Shown in pieces: positions 31,029 through 44,200 of a stretch of DNA of 64,000 nucleotides. The notes under the pieces are model-generated. The model saw nothing but the letters and a program-made list of their open reading frames with translations. It was not told where the DNA came from and made no database searches. The number at the start of each line of letters is the position of its first letter. The first letter of the stretch is position 1. This DNA is from Heliopora coerulea (taxonomy: Eukaryota > Cnidaria > Anthozoa > Scleralcyonacea > Helioporidae), in the NCBI GenBank assembly GCA_030142905.1, contig JASJOG010000267.1:152501-216500 (forward strand). The letters are read 5' to 3'. The translations under genes were made by a program, and so were the position numbers.

Positions 31029-32817
31029 AGACCTTGAACCTTCGTATTTGGAAACATATAGGGCGTCATAAAAGTGTCATTATTGATTACCGGTTAGATT
31101 TTCACATGAACCGAGTTCTTTTGCCATATCTTCTTGAGGATATCTAGACAGGATATCAAGGCAGCCGGCTTGAGCTGGTTCATATTTGTATTTTGTGTCC
31201 AGTCAATACGGTTATGCGGCCAATTTCCTGTCACGATTTATGAGACAGACTTTTCCTTGAGGGAAACAGGAAACTGCCCAAAGGCCAATCCACACGATGC
31301 GATTGTCGTATACGATTCTTCACTTTGGCGTATGCGATTATGTCATAAAAGCACAATTCCTGATTGTTATTCGCTCGCGAATGTTGCAATTGGTCCTGAA
31401 GACTCTTACGACCGAATCGGATACATCAAAATGAACAATCGTATCGTGTAAATGGGCCCAAAAGTTGGCGCGAATAGAGAATCGCTACCTTTAATATGAT
31501 TACCACTCCATGTCGGACATCCTAAACCACACAGCCTTGCAAGACAGTTACAACCCTGAGACACACTACTCCATAGCTGCATGGTTGCAAAGTGGTATAT
31601 CGAACATAACATACCTAGTGTTTTTTATTTTGCCTCACATTTTACTCTGATGAGACCTTCGCTCGAAACGTTAGTGCCTCGTATTTTGCATTTACACTAC
31701 CTGTTAAAAAAATAGAGGAGAAAATAAATCCCAAACAATATCGAGATGTCAGTATTTTCGGGGATTTGTTTTATCCTCTATTTTTTTAAAACTGTTTGTT
31801 TGTTTGTACTGGATTTTGTGCTACCTTTTAAATTTTTATACTTCGTTCAAAACTGTCGTCGCACTAAATGGTACAGCCAAATGGTATGCTTTGCGAAGTG
31901 CGTTCAAGGGCTTACCTTATCCTGTACCCGGCTCACTTTCGTAATACTTTCCTTATGCCAGCTGGTCAAAACGTTGCGATCAGTTCTTCTAATTCATTTT
32001 CTGCCATCTTGTTTAACACCAATAACAACAGGAATGTCCTCTTTGTATTTATCGAAAAGTGGCTCGAAGTTTTCAAAATTGCAATGAAACCTTTTACATA
32101 CGTTTATAAAGTAACAGGCGTCCTACGAACTCTCTGATTGGACGAGCCTCAAGGCATTTTTCTGGTTGAAATGATATCATTCATGATTCCATCAAAGTAT
32201 AGAGACATTCATGCAATTTTCTATTTGTTAAATGAAAATTGCTCATTTCATGCAGATCATGTGATGTTTTGGTTCTTTATCTTTTCAGTAACAATAATTC
32301 TATAGGCATATCCAGATATTAAATTACAGGAAAACAGAACGTCGAAATGGTCTGAAATGGGTAATTTACATACCTAAGTAAGAAAAGTTCACCATGTGTC
32401 CTGTCACTTACTTTGACAACATTACCGTTAAGTCAGATAAAGAATAGGAACGGTGTGCCTGATCTGTTTTGACTTGATGAAGGGCGTGTTTCAAAACGTT
32501 TGGTAATAAATAAATGAACCAATTGGGATCAATTTGCTGACTTGTTGGGAAGTTGATTGGCAGTTGATAACGTACAACGTTTGTCAGGTTGCTTTCTAAA
32601 CATTCAGCGACGAATATAAGCGATAAAAGGTTTATGTTTAGTCAATGACTTTTCTATGAGTTCGAATTCGGAAAAACTTAACGATAAGCTAGGCAATGAC
32701 CGTTGAATTTTGATATCAATTTCTTTTTTGTTATTATTTATGAGCTTATTTCTCGCTAGCTTTGTAACCGAATCAGTTGAACCTGAAATCATGTCAGGAT
32801 GACATCAAAACGTCCAA
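31029..32817. other. Region downstream of the elongase gene
   Basis: A MITE-like segment lies at about 31265-31460 (inverted words CCACACGATGCGATTGTCG and CAATCGTATCGTGTAAATGG). A PLE-3'-end-like motif CTGATGAGACCTTCGCTCGAAACG is at about 31648-31672, and a similar one (TTGATGAAGGGCGTGTTTCAAAACG) at about 32474-32500. AATAAA at about 31724 could serve polyadenylation of the elongase. No exon recognised. Confidence 0.45.
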
Positions 32818-32925
32818 TAACTCTTTCCCGGTGAGATAAGACTTCTGTTATTTTACTCTGACCTATACCTGACGATTTTACTCGTCAAGGGGAGAGCTCT
32901 CGCCGGGAAAAACGTAAAGATAAAC
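32818..32925. mobile_element. Short MITE (TAACTCTTTCCCG ends), copy 1
   Basis: AACTCTTTCCCGGTGAGAT at the left and GAGCTCTCGCCGGGAAA at the right are inverted. GATAAGACTTCTGTTATTTTAC is shared with the copy at 59137-59236. Confidence 0.65.
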
Positions 32926-33779
32926 CTTTCGTTGCTTGTTTAATTCACCAAATCATATCTAGAAATAGAAGAATTCAATCTTCAAGCGGGCATGAAACTA
33001 AAAGTTCAAAAGTAAAACTATAAACCTATACTAACACCTTTCAAAAGGAAAATATTCAATAAAATCTTTCCGAATTAACTTCCGGTACGAAACTTGGAAA
33101 AATGAAATTAGCTTATAGACCCTTTTCACTTGATGTCACAGCAGTGTTCTTGCTATATATGAACCGTAGACTTTCAATTTGATCTTTTTATTGTAATAAA
33201 TAATAGCCTAATCAACTGGTCATATGCTATTAGTATTGGATGGAAGTCTTGTCTGCAGGTTTTCTCTAAGATCTCGGCGATCGAAAGAAGGTTTTGGTGT
33301 AGTCAAGTCCTTAATGGTAAGATAATTTGCTAGTTTGTGACTTGACGCACTCCCATTTTTCAGTTTCTAGTTTTCCTGTCCTTCAATTTCCACTTTAGCT
33401 CAAAATATTGTATCTTTCCGAGACGATGGTGTATTTGTTCTACATGTCAAATGACAAATCAGTTTCTTCGAATCAAAATGGGAACACTTTCTAGTTCACT
33501 AATTCCCCATCTTCCGTAGTACTGTTCGTTTTAAAGGGAATCTTTACAACATGATTTTCTCAGGAGGCTATGTTATTCTTCATGAACTCGAAGTCAACTG
33601 TTTTTAAGAAAGAAATCCCTTGGACCAACTGCATTATGTGATGTACAAACATGGCCAATGACTCTTCAAGGTTCAGTATACCTTCTAATTACCAGTCTGA
33701 GAGAGATTGGACACACCTCGAGGGACGAAAGGTCCCAGTATCTTGTTTCTAGGGGTATATGACAGTATCGATTTGATTG

Positions 33780-34060
33780 ATACATCAGTAACAAAACATG
33801 TAACTTAACCAAAATCCTAAGTCTAACCGTAGTCCGAACCCTTATCCAAAACCTAATTCGAATGGAAAATTTATGATAACTACGGACTATGATCGAGTAT
33901 TCACTCATTACGGCAGTCATTCGGGAAAAAATTATTTCGCTTGCCTCAAACTGACATTTTGTCAAAAATCTGAATTGAAACTTTAGATTAAAAACTAGTA
34001 TAGGGTTAGCGTTAGAGATCGGATTGGGGTTTATGGTTAGAGTTTGGGAAAGGATTAGCA
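33780..34060. repeat. Degenerate telomere-like tract
   Basis: TAACC and CTAAC variants at 33800-33870 and GGGTTAGCGTTAGAGATCGG to about 34060. Same character as 22080-22480. Confidence 0.55.
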
Positions 34061-34465
34061 TCAGCAAAATTGTGAAGTCCTCACCTGATGTCATTCTGAG
34101 GCCAGCGAAATAACGTCTACTCAGTCATTTTCAGTAACGTCGGTAAAACTGCTTCGTATATAACAACTTAGGACATTAAGATAAGAAATTTAGTGGAAAA
34201 TATTTATGTACGGCCTTAAAATTTAGTGATCGAAAGAGCCCATATTGGTGTGCTTAACAAAAGATGATCAAAATTGTTTCGTTAAAGAACACAAACATGG
34301 CGGCTATGATGTCATGTTAATACGCATATGTTTAAGCCATATATAGTTACTATTCCCCTGTTAAAAATTACCCCAGAGAACCACTGAGATCATGCGTAAT
34401 TGGGACATGTAGTTAGAAACTTTCTTTTTTGTCGAATGTACAGACAAATTGACTAAGACAGTAGC

Positions 34466-34724
34466 GGTCCGATAATTTGACATGCCATTTCACATGTCAA
34501 AAACATAGAATTGGAACATTTTCACATGTGAAATGAACTTGTTCAAAATTTCACTCGTGAGGTCATGATGTTCGAAGCATGTATTTCAAATATGACATGG
34601 AACATTCAGACATAGAAATTAATTTCACATAAGAATTTTTAATTGCACAAATGGAATTGAAACAATTCACACATGACTTATTATTGCCATATGTGAAATT
34701 ACATGTGAAGTTTTTGTAACGGGT
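34466..34724. mobile_element. MITE W1, copy 4
   Basis: Most decayed member: CATGCCATTTCACATGTC near the left end, ATGTGAAATTACATGTGAAG at the right, with several diverged palindromic words between. Confidence 0.65.
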
Positions 34725-35111
34725 ATCTTGCTTTTAATCAATGTTTAGTATATTAAATAACCATTGAGATCTTTTGTCCGCCAAATCACCATGCACCTAC
34801 ACACTAATTGCCCGAAAACAGCTAGTGTTCTTTCAATTTTATGGTTTTTTGAATCAAACCTTACATTTCGTTGTGTTCCGGGAGATAATTCGCCCGTGTA
34901 TTTGTGGTTGCTTAAACATTTAGCTCGTGGGAGGCAGACCTCTGGGAAGACACATTTGTTAAGACGGGCTTTGCGTTGGTGTTACGTTTTTTTGGTTGGG
35001 ATAACATAAGGTTTGTGAAGCCCGATGTCAGGATGTTTGTATGAATTTTGACATATTGTTCACGTGGTTGGTGTACATGGTTGAGTGGATGGATTCCTTG
35101 ATCAGTCGGTT

Positions 35112-35325
35112 GATTGTGACAGGGTAAAAAGTTTTGTAGTTCATTACTGCCGTGACTGATTTCAAAGAATTTCAACGTTTCGAGCAAAGGCCCTTCAGGG
35201 AAAGAAACGTGTTCAGAAAAGAGACGTCACTTTCTCTGATGAAGAGCCTTCGCTCGAAACGTTGGAAAATCTTTGATATCAGTCACGGCAGTTACCAACC
35301 TTTAAGCTTTTTACCTTATTTATCA
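35112..35325. repeat. Inverted pair of PLE-type 3' ends
   Basis: CACGGCAGT..CAACGTTTCGAGC and its inverted counterpart GCTCGAAACGTTGG..CACGGCAGT, extending outward to GGTAAAAAG / CTTTTTACC. The right arm contains CTCTGATGAAGAGCCTTCGCTCGAAAC. It resembles the inverted termini at 3843-5132, without coding sequence between. Confidence 0.65.
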
Positions 35326-35400
35326 CTGTCTGCGTAGTATTCTATTCTGATGACATTGGTTGCAAAGGTTTCGCGTCTTAGTATTATCTTTTTGTTCCAG

Positions 35401-35506
35401 TCAGAAGAGTGGTGTTGTCGCCAACAACAGTGACCTTAAGATCTACCACGTCAACTTGAACGACCGCACCATTAAAATTCCGGCATTCAAAGAAACCACG
35501 GTTTGA
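35401..35506 (+). CDS. Candidate terminal exon of an unidentified gene
   Basis: A strong acceptor (ATCTTTTTGTTCCAG) is followed by a single open frame, entered after one base, of 34 codons and a TGA. It has QKSGVVANNSDLKIYH and ends DRTIKIPAFKETTV. Codon use is more GC-rich than the surroundings, as in the two real genes. The last residues TTV would fit a class I PDZ-binding C-terminus. I found no upstream exon with the required phase, and I do not recognise the protein. It could be the 3' end of a gene whose other exons are short, or a chance frame. Confidence 0.35.
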
Positions 35507-38500
35507 TGACCATCGTGCTTGATACTTGTGCCTTGCTTTATGACTCCTAAAACGCTCTAATTCTCCTAAAACGACTGTAGTCTCGGGTTGAATTCAATCT
35601 TAAGTAACAACTTTCTCACTCAACGAGCTGAGGTCGTTCTTTACATATGAGATTGGTCTGGGTGACGTATGAAGTATGACGATGGTTTTGAGAAAGCTCT
35701 GAAAAATAAAAGTTATTCGTTCTCTGTTTTGCCTAAGGAATTCTTTTGCTTAAAGGACGTCGTCTTTGAAGTTGACGTCGTCGATCTTAAGGTCCCTAAT
35801 GATTCACGATTTCGTATTGTTTGGTGGTGGTGTTCGTAGTTGCATGCACGTTGATGTCTTTCGTCCTAATTCGAGGCTACGTTTAAATACTATTGTTATG
35901 AAACACACATTTCATTAGCTTTGGCGGTCTGCAATTTGTGTTGTTGTGAACTGAAATGGAATTTACGTCAACGTGGTCTGTTGTGAAAACAGTTCTTAAG
36001 CCACAGTTGGACGATCATGTCATGAAAGTTGTGATGTTTGTTTGAGTTTTGGCTGTTTTTGGACATGTGGAGCTATCTTATTTTTGTGACCAGAGCACCA
36101 CAACCAATCCCCTTGAAAATTTTATGAACAGTGTTACCGATCAGGTTTAAAAGGTTTTTGTGTTGTCAGATTTACGGTCAAGGTACAAGTTCATGTTGCT
36201 TAATCTTTGCTCTGGTGTGTATTAGTCTTGCATATATTAATTAGGTACTTTACTGAATTCCAAGTATGATGTAATTCCTATTCTGACTAGATTTGAGCTC
36301 GAAATACGAAATGAAACTGTGAAATAACATAACTAGGATAAGGACCATTACATTCTGATTTTACTATCTTAATATTGCAAAGAACTATCTTCCTTTAGTA
36401 TCGAAAAATCTTTTTCAAACATCGTTGTTGATTATGTTACATTCCAAACAACGCCTTCACCTGGCATAGCGAAAGACTTGGTCAGAATGTATCTGATTGG
36501 TCAACTTCTACTGTCAACTTCTACGCTCCTGCTTGAGATACCGCATTTCGTAAAAAAAAAAAAGCCGCAACAGATTGGTAAGTGTGTCCAGAAATTGCTA
36601 ATTAAACTGTAAATATCATAATACTAATTGAATAAGACTCAGCTAACACGAATTCTTTGATACTTATATAAATAAAATGATTAATTTTGCATTGTCAATT
36701 AATACATTACAATATGAACAATATTTTCCATATATTTACAAGTCAGTTTTACAGACAGCACTATAGGTATGCTTATGGTTATTTTTAATTTCGACTAGAT
36801 CTCGTATATCATTTACTCACGATTGATTATATATCACCAATAATTAACTGCTAAATTTTTGTTCAAGAATAGGTTGAAAAGACTTCCAAGAGACCTGCTC
36901 AGTGGATTAATTTCGATAAAAAAGGTCCTTAAAGTGTATTTTCATTTGAAAATACAATAGAATTTGAAAATATGAAATCGTTGGCTATAAAAAATCTCCA
37001 AAAGATTGATACAACTTTGGTGCAGCTTCCCTTTTCCTACTGACTCAATCTTGGTTTGCACAAATGCAAATGTACAAAAAGCTTTATAACTATTTTAGTG
37101 GTGTAAATATTTAAAAAATATTGATAAACATTCAATAACTAAGTTTTTCTATTGTCCTACCTCAAATCTACTTTATTGGAAAATATTTTCCAAAACTAAT
37201 ATCAAAGTATGTGCACCTACATTGCGAAGTACTCTGTGACCCCAAAATATTGGCAAATTAAGTATTCTTTTGCCTGACGTATTTAGAAAATTTAACATAA
37301 TTTTCTATTAAGCAAGCAAAACAAAGTTTCGACGTCAGGAAAATACGCTTTAAGAAGGTTGCCAAGCATGCAATGAACAGGGAACTAAAAGATAACTAAG
37401 GTCAAAAACCATATACCTGAACTTTTACTCAAAAGATTTCCAGCGATTTTGAGGAAAGTATAAATTCCAACATCCCGTCAGAGCGATTTCCTATAGTTCC
37501 CAAGCTGCGTTAAATTAAATGATTTTAATGTACTAACACTCGAAGGCAACCGAATAACGTGGAAACATCATAGTGACATGGCATTGTTTTGTTTTGGGAG
37601 ATTTGATCGAGTTTCGTTGTTACACACCTGTTTTTCAAAGGCAGTTAATTCAAAATCCGTTTTATGGGCCCGCGCTATAGAATTAAGCGCTGCAGACATG
37701 TCCTGTTCAAAGTAAGATTTTGCAATACGCTTTCATTTGGTGATATATGGAGAGTGTTATCATATAAGTACTGACATTTCTCCTCAATAAATGAAACGAA
37801 TAAAACTCAAATGCAGCAAATTTAAAAGCTCACATAGGAAAGCCTCGTTCCCAGTTTGTCTACGTAGCGGGCGGTTGACGAAAATTGCCCTAGCATTGGC
37901 CGGTCACCTGACATCCAAAATTTCTGAGCTCTAGGACGATTAACTGACTTTTATATTCGGCAGCCAATCAGATTATAGGGTCGTCCAGCCGATCCCAAGG
38001 TCATTTTCGCTGACCTTCAGTCATGGAGTAAAAATTCTCTAGAGACAAGTTTGCAAATTAACAGTCTCATTTTTTTCAGTTGTAAAAATCGTTTTTTATC
38101 AACGCTGTGAGTGATTGAAGATTATAGCGCTCCAGCATTGTCTTCAGGAAACTCTTTTAAAAAACCTAATGATTTAAATATTTTACCAATTACATACGTT
38201 TTCAACAAGCAAGATGAAAATAAATTCGACAATTAACGATAGCTTCATTGCCAAGAACTCTTGAAGCAAGTTCCTGATACGAGGCACTTTATGGTAATAA
38301 ATGTACCCTTTTGACAAATTACGTGTGTTGTGTAGCAAAAAAATAGTAATGTTATTCAATCGACTACGGTCGACGTTCTGATAAAACTTTGCTTTAAAAT
38401 TTCAGTATTTATAACAATTGTATGATATCTCATAACGACTTTACGATTTCATTTAATCGTCGTGAAGTTAAGCATCGCAAAAACTCACTCGCTCATTAAC

Positions 38501-38974
38501 TCACTACCAGTTAATAAAAATCGTGCCCACGGACGTAATTTTTTTCCGATTTGTACTAGCTGCTTACTCCCCAAAACTACGCGTGGTTTTGTGTATCGGT
38601 CAAAGTTTTCTAAGTCACAATCCCCAATAGTGGTATTTTTTGGAACATTTAAGCAACGTTGAGGATGTCTCAGGCCAATTCGAAGACATAAGGTAACTTG
38701 AAAATACGGGAAAAATGGCGTTCTTTTCTTCTCATGACGTTAGGGTGACGTCACGGCACATGTCATCAAACAATGAAACTTCACTGATATATACCACATA
38801 GTGCATCATGGTTAGTCCTAAAGTCTTTGAAGCTCTACGAATGCTAGATTGGATCTTAAGCGGTCAGCTGTCAGACCAAATATAGTATGTGAACCCATTT
38901 TTAACTTCGGTGTTGCATGGAGAGTATGCTATAAAATTGTATCTGCTACTTCCTAGTTCAAGATACTAAGACTC
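35507..38974. other. Gene-free AT-rich interval between convergent genes
   Basis: No domain-bearing frame, no recognised transposon and no exon-like segment on either strand. It may include 3' UTR of the candidate + strand exon (AATAAA at about 36669) and of the ETS gene on the minus strand. TGACGTCA at about 38751 is a CRE-like palindrome. Confidence 0.45.
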
Positions 38975-39294
38975 TTAGTCATCACTAGAGTCTGACAAAG
39001 ATTCTTCCCCTGTTTCTGAAATGCTTTGCTTTGTCCTGCTACCAAACTTGTAAATCAAGCGTGCGTTTGGCACACGCTCCAAAATCTCCTTTTCGTAGTA
39101 ATACCGTAAAGCTCTGCTCATTTTTTCATACGTCATATTCTGTCGATTTTTCCGTTGCCCCCACAGTTTTGCAACTGCACTGGAATTTACAAGACGAAAA
39201 GTTCCGTCTGCTTTAGATATCCATTGTATATAGTTTGATGTTCCCGAGTTAAGCAACTCTCTAAGGAATTCCCACAAATGAATGGAACGGTTTG
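38975..39294 (-). CDS. ETS gene, last exon with complete ETS domain
   Basis: Acceptor TTTCTTCATCTTATAG; CA completes an Ala codon begun in the exon before. 105 codons and a stop. The domain occupies roughly the first 83 residues; an acidic serine tail follows ([11 protein letters not shown]). Confidence 0.95.
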
Positions 39295-39767
39295 CTATAA
39301 GATGAAGAAACACTCCTTCAATATTAATTCGTCTAATCTGGTACATCTACGGGGGTTAATAGGTCTATATACCTATGAAATAACGAATACTTATTAAATT
39401 TTAAAACTAAAAAGTTGCGGCTAATACGGAAAATAATTGCCCTTTGGGGTCTTTTTCGCACATTCGGTCTGTGCGGCAAATAACCGAAGGCAAGTACTTT
39501 CCAGTATAGAACGAACAAATGAAGTTAATAAGGAATTTATAATATGGCTTTTGGTTCCTTCATTCATCGCTTTTGACGAATTGCGATTTGTATTGCGAGT
39601 AATTGGCTTACTTGCTTGCTTTTCCCTATCACTTTGTGTTTTTGTGTATCTGTGCATCTAGTTTTTTCTGCTTAAAATTGTCCTCGACAAGATTTAACTC
39701 CCTCTTTCGCAGCCAATCGGAGACAGTAATTTTTAATACATACACATACATATACACATACATATAC

Positions 39768-39848
<81 letters not shown>

Positions 39849-40557
39849 CAATCTGCAGACGTACGTTTCGCTGTACTACAGCTCATCAATGCAAGTCGGA
39901 GCGAACTCGGATTGATAAGGGACCAGAGTGCTCAAACCGCTACTCGAGCGGTGGGCATTGCTTAACGCCATATATGTACCTAGTTGACAACTAATGATGA
40001 AGGAAATATCGAGTGCCATATACCTCGACTTTTTAAGACCTAACCGGAACTTTTTGCGAAAATGCAACTTTGGCCTTCCGGCTGGGAATCGAACCCGCGA
40101 CAACGCGAATCTATTGCAATGCTCTGCCAACTGAGTTACAAAGGCCGTTGCCGAGAGTATGGCCACGAGTTTACTATTTATGAGGTGGGCACACCGATTA
40201 AGTGAAGAGTATATTCAGAAACATTCTGGCACCTTCCTTCACTTATAAGTTGACAAATACTGATGAAGGAAATATCGAGTGCCCATATACCTCGACTTTT
40301 TAAGACCTGACCGGGACTTGTTGCAAAAATGCAACTTTGGCCTTCCGGCTGGGAATCCCAGCTCAGTTGGCAGAGCATCGCACTAGATTCGCGGGGTCGC
40401 GGGCTCCATTCCCAGTCGGAAGGCCAAAGTTGCACTTTCGCAACAGGTCCCGGTTAGGTCTTAAAAAGTCGAGATATATGAGCGCTCGATATTTCCTTCA
40501 TAAGTACTTGTCAACTTATAATAAGCATTCAAAGGAAAGTCCCAACTGTTTTTATAC

Positions 40558-40591
<34 letters not shown>

Positions 40592-41189
40592 GTGAATGCT
40601 TATTATAAGTTGACAAGTTATTATCCTTATATATATATATATATATAAAGATAATAGTTCTTCCAAGTGAATCGAACCCATACCGGGTAAGTAGAGAAAA
40701 ACTCTACTTGACCGCGGCTGGGATTCGAACCCGCGACCTTTGGTTTACTAGTCCGACGCTCTACCAACTGAGCTACAAGGCCAAGCCGGGAGGAAGCCAT
40801 GGGATGATGGTATTTATATGATATTTCGAAACGCTAGTTTCTTCCATATCGACCAGACTATATATATCTGTAAAGCTTCTGTATGAGAACTATTGGTATA
40901 AGATTAACCACTTGGATGAGATGATATAAGGATAATACTTCTTCCAAGTGAATCGAAGCCATACCGGGTAAGTAGAGAAAAACTCTACTTGACCGCGGCT
41001 GGGACTCGACCCGCGACCTTCGGTTTACTAGTCCGACGCTATGGGATGATGGTATTTATATGATATTTCGAAACGCTAGTTTCTTCCATATCGACCAGAC
41101 TATATGTATCTGTAAAGCTTCTGTATGAGAACTATGTATGAGAACAGTGTATGAGAATAGAACTGTGTATGAACTTCTGTATGAGAACA

Positions 41190-41231
<42 letters not shown>

Positions 41232-44200
41232 TGTGTATATATATATGTACATACATATATATATACAGTGTATATATATATATATATACACACTGTATGA
41301 GTCTGTGTAGCTCAATGGTTAGAGCGTCTCACCCGTGATCAGAAGGTTACGGGTTCGATTCCCGTCAGGGACTCAGAAAAGTTTTTCTGAGAGAATAGCT
41401 TGAGAGCGTGCGCATTAAGGATATATATATACAGGGTGTCCCAAAAAAATGTACACACACTTTGGATGATTATAAATACAATGTTTATCAAGACATATCT
41501 AAGTTTTATAACCCAAATTAAAGAAGACGAGTGTAGAATTTTTTGAGTTATCGCAGGTGTTCGAACTGATGACCCTTCTGGTCCAGGCACTGCTGATAAC
41601 GCGGACAGATGGAATTGCAAACATTACGAATTATGATCATTTCATTTGGTATTTGGGTGCATTCTCTTTCAATTGCTGCTCTCAACTCATTGATTGCTAC
41701 AGGTTTTGTGCTACAAACCTTATCTTTGACGTATCCCAATAAAAAAAATCCACAGGCGTGAGATCTGGTGATGGTGGGGGAATTCAATGCTATATCTTCA
41801 CCCAATCCATCTGTTCAGCAGATTTTCGTAAGTTAGGCTCTCATATCACGATGGTAGTGGGAAGGAGCTCCATCTTACTGGAAATAAAACTCTTCATCTC
41901 CAAATTGCTCACGAATGCATGGCATTCGAAAGAAAGTTTGTTATAGTGAGTTATCATCATTCAAAGTGTGTATACATTTTTTTGGGACACCCTGTATATA
42001 TATATATATACACTGTGAGATATTATAGAATCCTCACGTCACTAATCCGAGTTGTACGTTATTCACGATCTTCAGGTAACTGAGTAAGTTTCCAAGCACG
42101 TTTCATGTTTAGAACAAAACTCTAAAGAAATTAACTCCTGAATAGTATGCTGTAAATCGGATACAGAATCGTCCTGGTTTACATAAATGTTTCCTTCGAC
42201 TTTCCCGGTTTTAAACGCAGCTGACAAAACAAGTGAACTATCTCAAGGCATCGCTCTAAAAAGCTATGGCAGAAAATATTCACAGCTTGCACGACTCATC
42301 TTTGATTATTCGAGGTAATGTTGTAAACAAAGTAAATGCAATAATGGAAAAATATATATGTTGATATAATTCCAACCTCGTCCTTCTTCCTTCGGTCTTC
42401 TTTGTTTCCTTTTCTTCGCAGTTCTCCCTTTTTTTACCCGAGTTTTGCTCTCCTTACGACAAGGAACATTATCTGGAAAAATATATATTTTATCAGCAAT
42501 ATTCCTCAGATTCCTTTAATGACATGAACGACGTAAAGCAGCACGCACAATCAATGTTCCTTTTGAGTCAAAGATGCTCGGAAAGGAAATGGATGTATTC
42601 TACAGTGCAAATCCACTTTAGAAGTGTTGCTATTTATAAATTTTACCGGATATAGTAGCCTTCCTTTTTTCTTCTGCAATTATCGAATCATCACCTTCAA
42701 CAAAAAGAAATTCAGCCGATAACCTATGATTCCCTGGTTAAGCCATGCAGATCGGGCATTAACGTAGAGGGTCCTGAGACCAGTCACCAGTAAGAAACTG
42801 GTCTCACTGGAAGGACAACACACGTTACAAGCTTGCTATTGTTGGTTTTGCGAAATAATTCAATGGGTTGAGGCATTTCCAGGGGTTTATTGTTGAGTGT
42901 TAATTGAGAAAAGGTTGATTGTAGCCTGACTTGAATATTTCATGAATTAACCTACACTGCAAAAGTTTACTTGAAAAGTAGACGATTGCAGGATTCGACC
43001 TGGTATCTTCGGGTTCCCGGACCCCTGCTCTACCAATTGAGCTATCGAGTCAACTGGTAACAGTATGCTTCTTTTAATCCAATTTAAGCGCCCCAGTGGT
43101 TCTCGCGACCACTTAACGCCCGATATCTGTGAGATGTGCAGTTAATGAATGAATATGAAAGTTATCTTCCACGCCCTGAATGATAAACAATAAATCAGTT
43201 ACACTGCAGAAGTCAACAACGAAAGTTGACTTGAGCGGCATTCAAACTCGCATCATTGGCTTTCCGGACCGCTGCTCTACCAATTGAGCAATCGAGTTAA
43301 ATGGGTATTGGGTGCTGGTTAAATCTATTTGAAAAGCACTAGAGATTCTCGCGAAAACTTATACTCTCGATTGTTTACTTCATAGCCCAAGGGGTAGAGC
43401 AGCAGTCAGGAAACCCGAAGATGCGAGTTCGAATCTCGTTCAAGTCAACTTTTCTAGTGGATTTTAACAGTGCAGGTGAATTCATGAAATATTCTCTTCA
43501 TGTTATCCTGGGGATGATTTTGTATTGTAGCCCAATTTACTGTAAACATTACTACGTTTCATAAACAGCCACAACTACAGTGCAGGTAGGAATTGCTGCA
43601 AAATCTCTTTGGCGCAATAAACGTACACATATTTTTGTCCTACGAAGAAGCCCTGGAATGGACCTTTTTACCCTACAGGGTGTCCCAAAAAAAACGAAAA
43701 CTATTGAAATCACCAATAATTTAATTGTTAGAATTTGAATGCCTTAGCACTCTGTTAGTCCCCACGAGTGCATAAATGATTGATATAAGTAATTTTAAAA
43801 TTACTTACATCTTACGAAAACAAAGTATATGTCTTCTGGGACTTGCAAAAATAAAACAACAAGAATTTTTCTTGTTGTTTTGTCTTTGTGGTTCACATGC
43901 CTGGTTCACACGTAAGCATAAGCATAAGTATAAGGACAAAACAAAGGGCAAAACAAAGGAATAAAGTGAAGCCTGCGACATAAAGGTCGTCCGAATCATA
44001 AACATAAGATCATAGTCGAAGCATAAGCCATGAGCCGAATACAGTGAATTCCCTCTAAGACGGACACCTTCAGGACCACTCTTACTGTCCGTCTTAGAGA
44101 GGTGTCCGTCTTACAGATCAGACACATCAGACACATCAGTATTGAACCGATTAAAACCTCGGTCACTGAGCGCTCGGCTTTCTGCCGCGAGAGAAAGATA

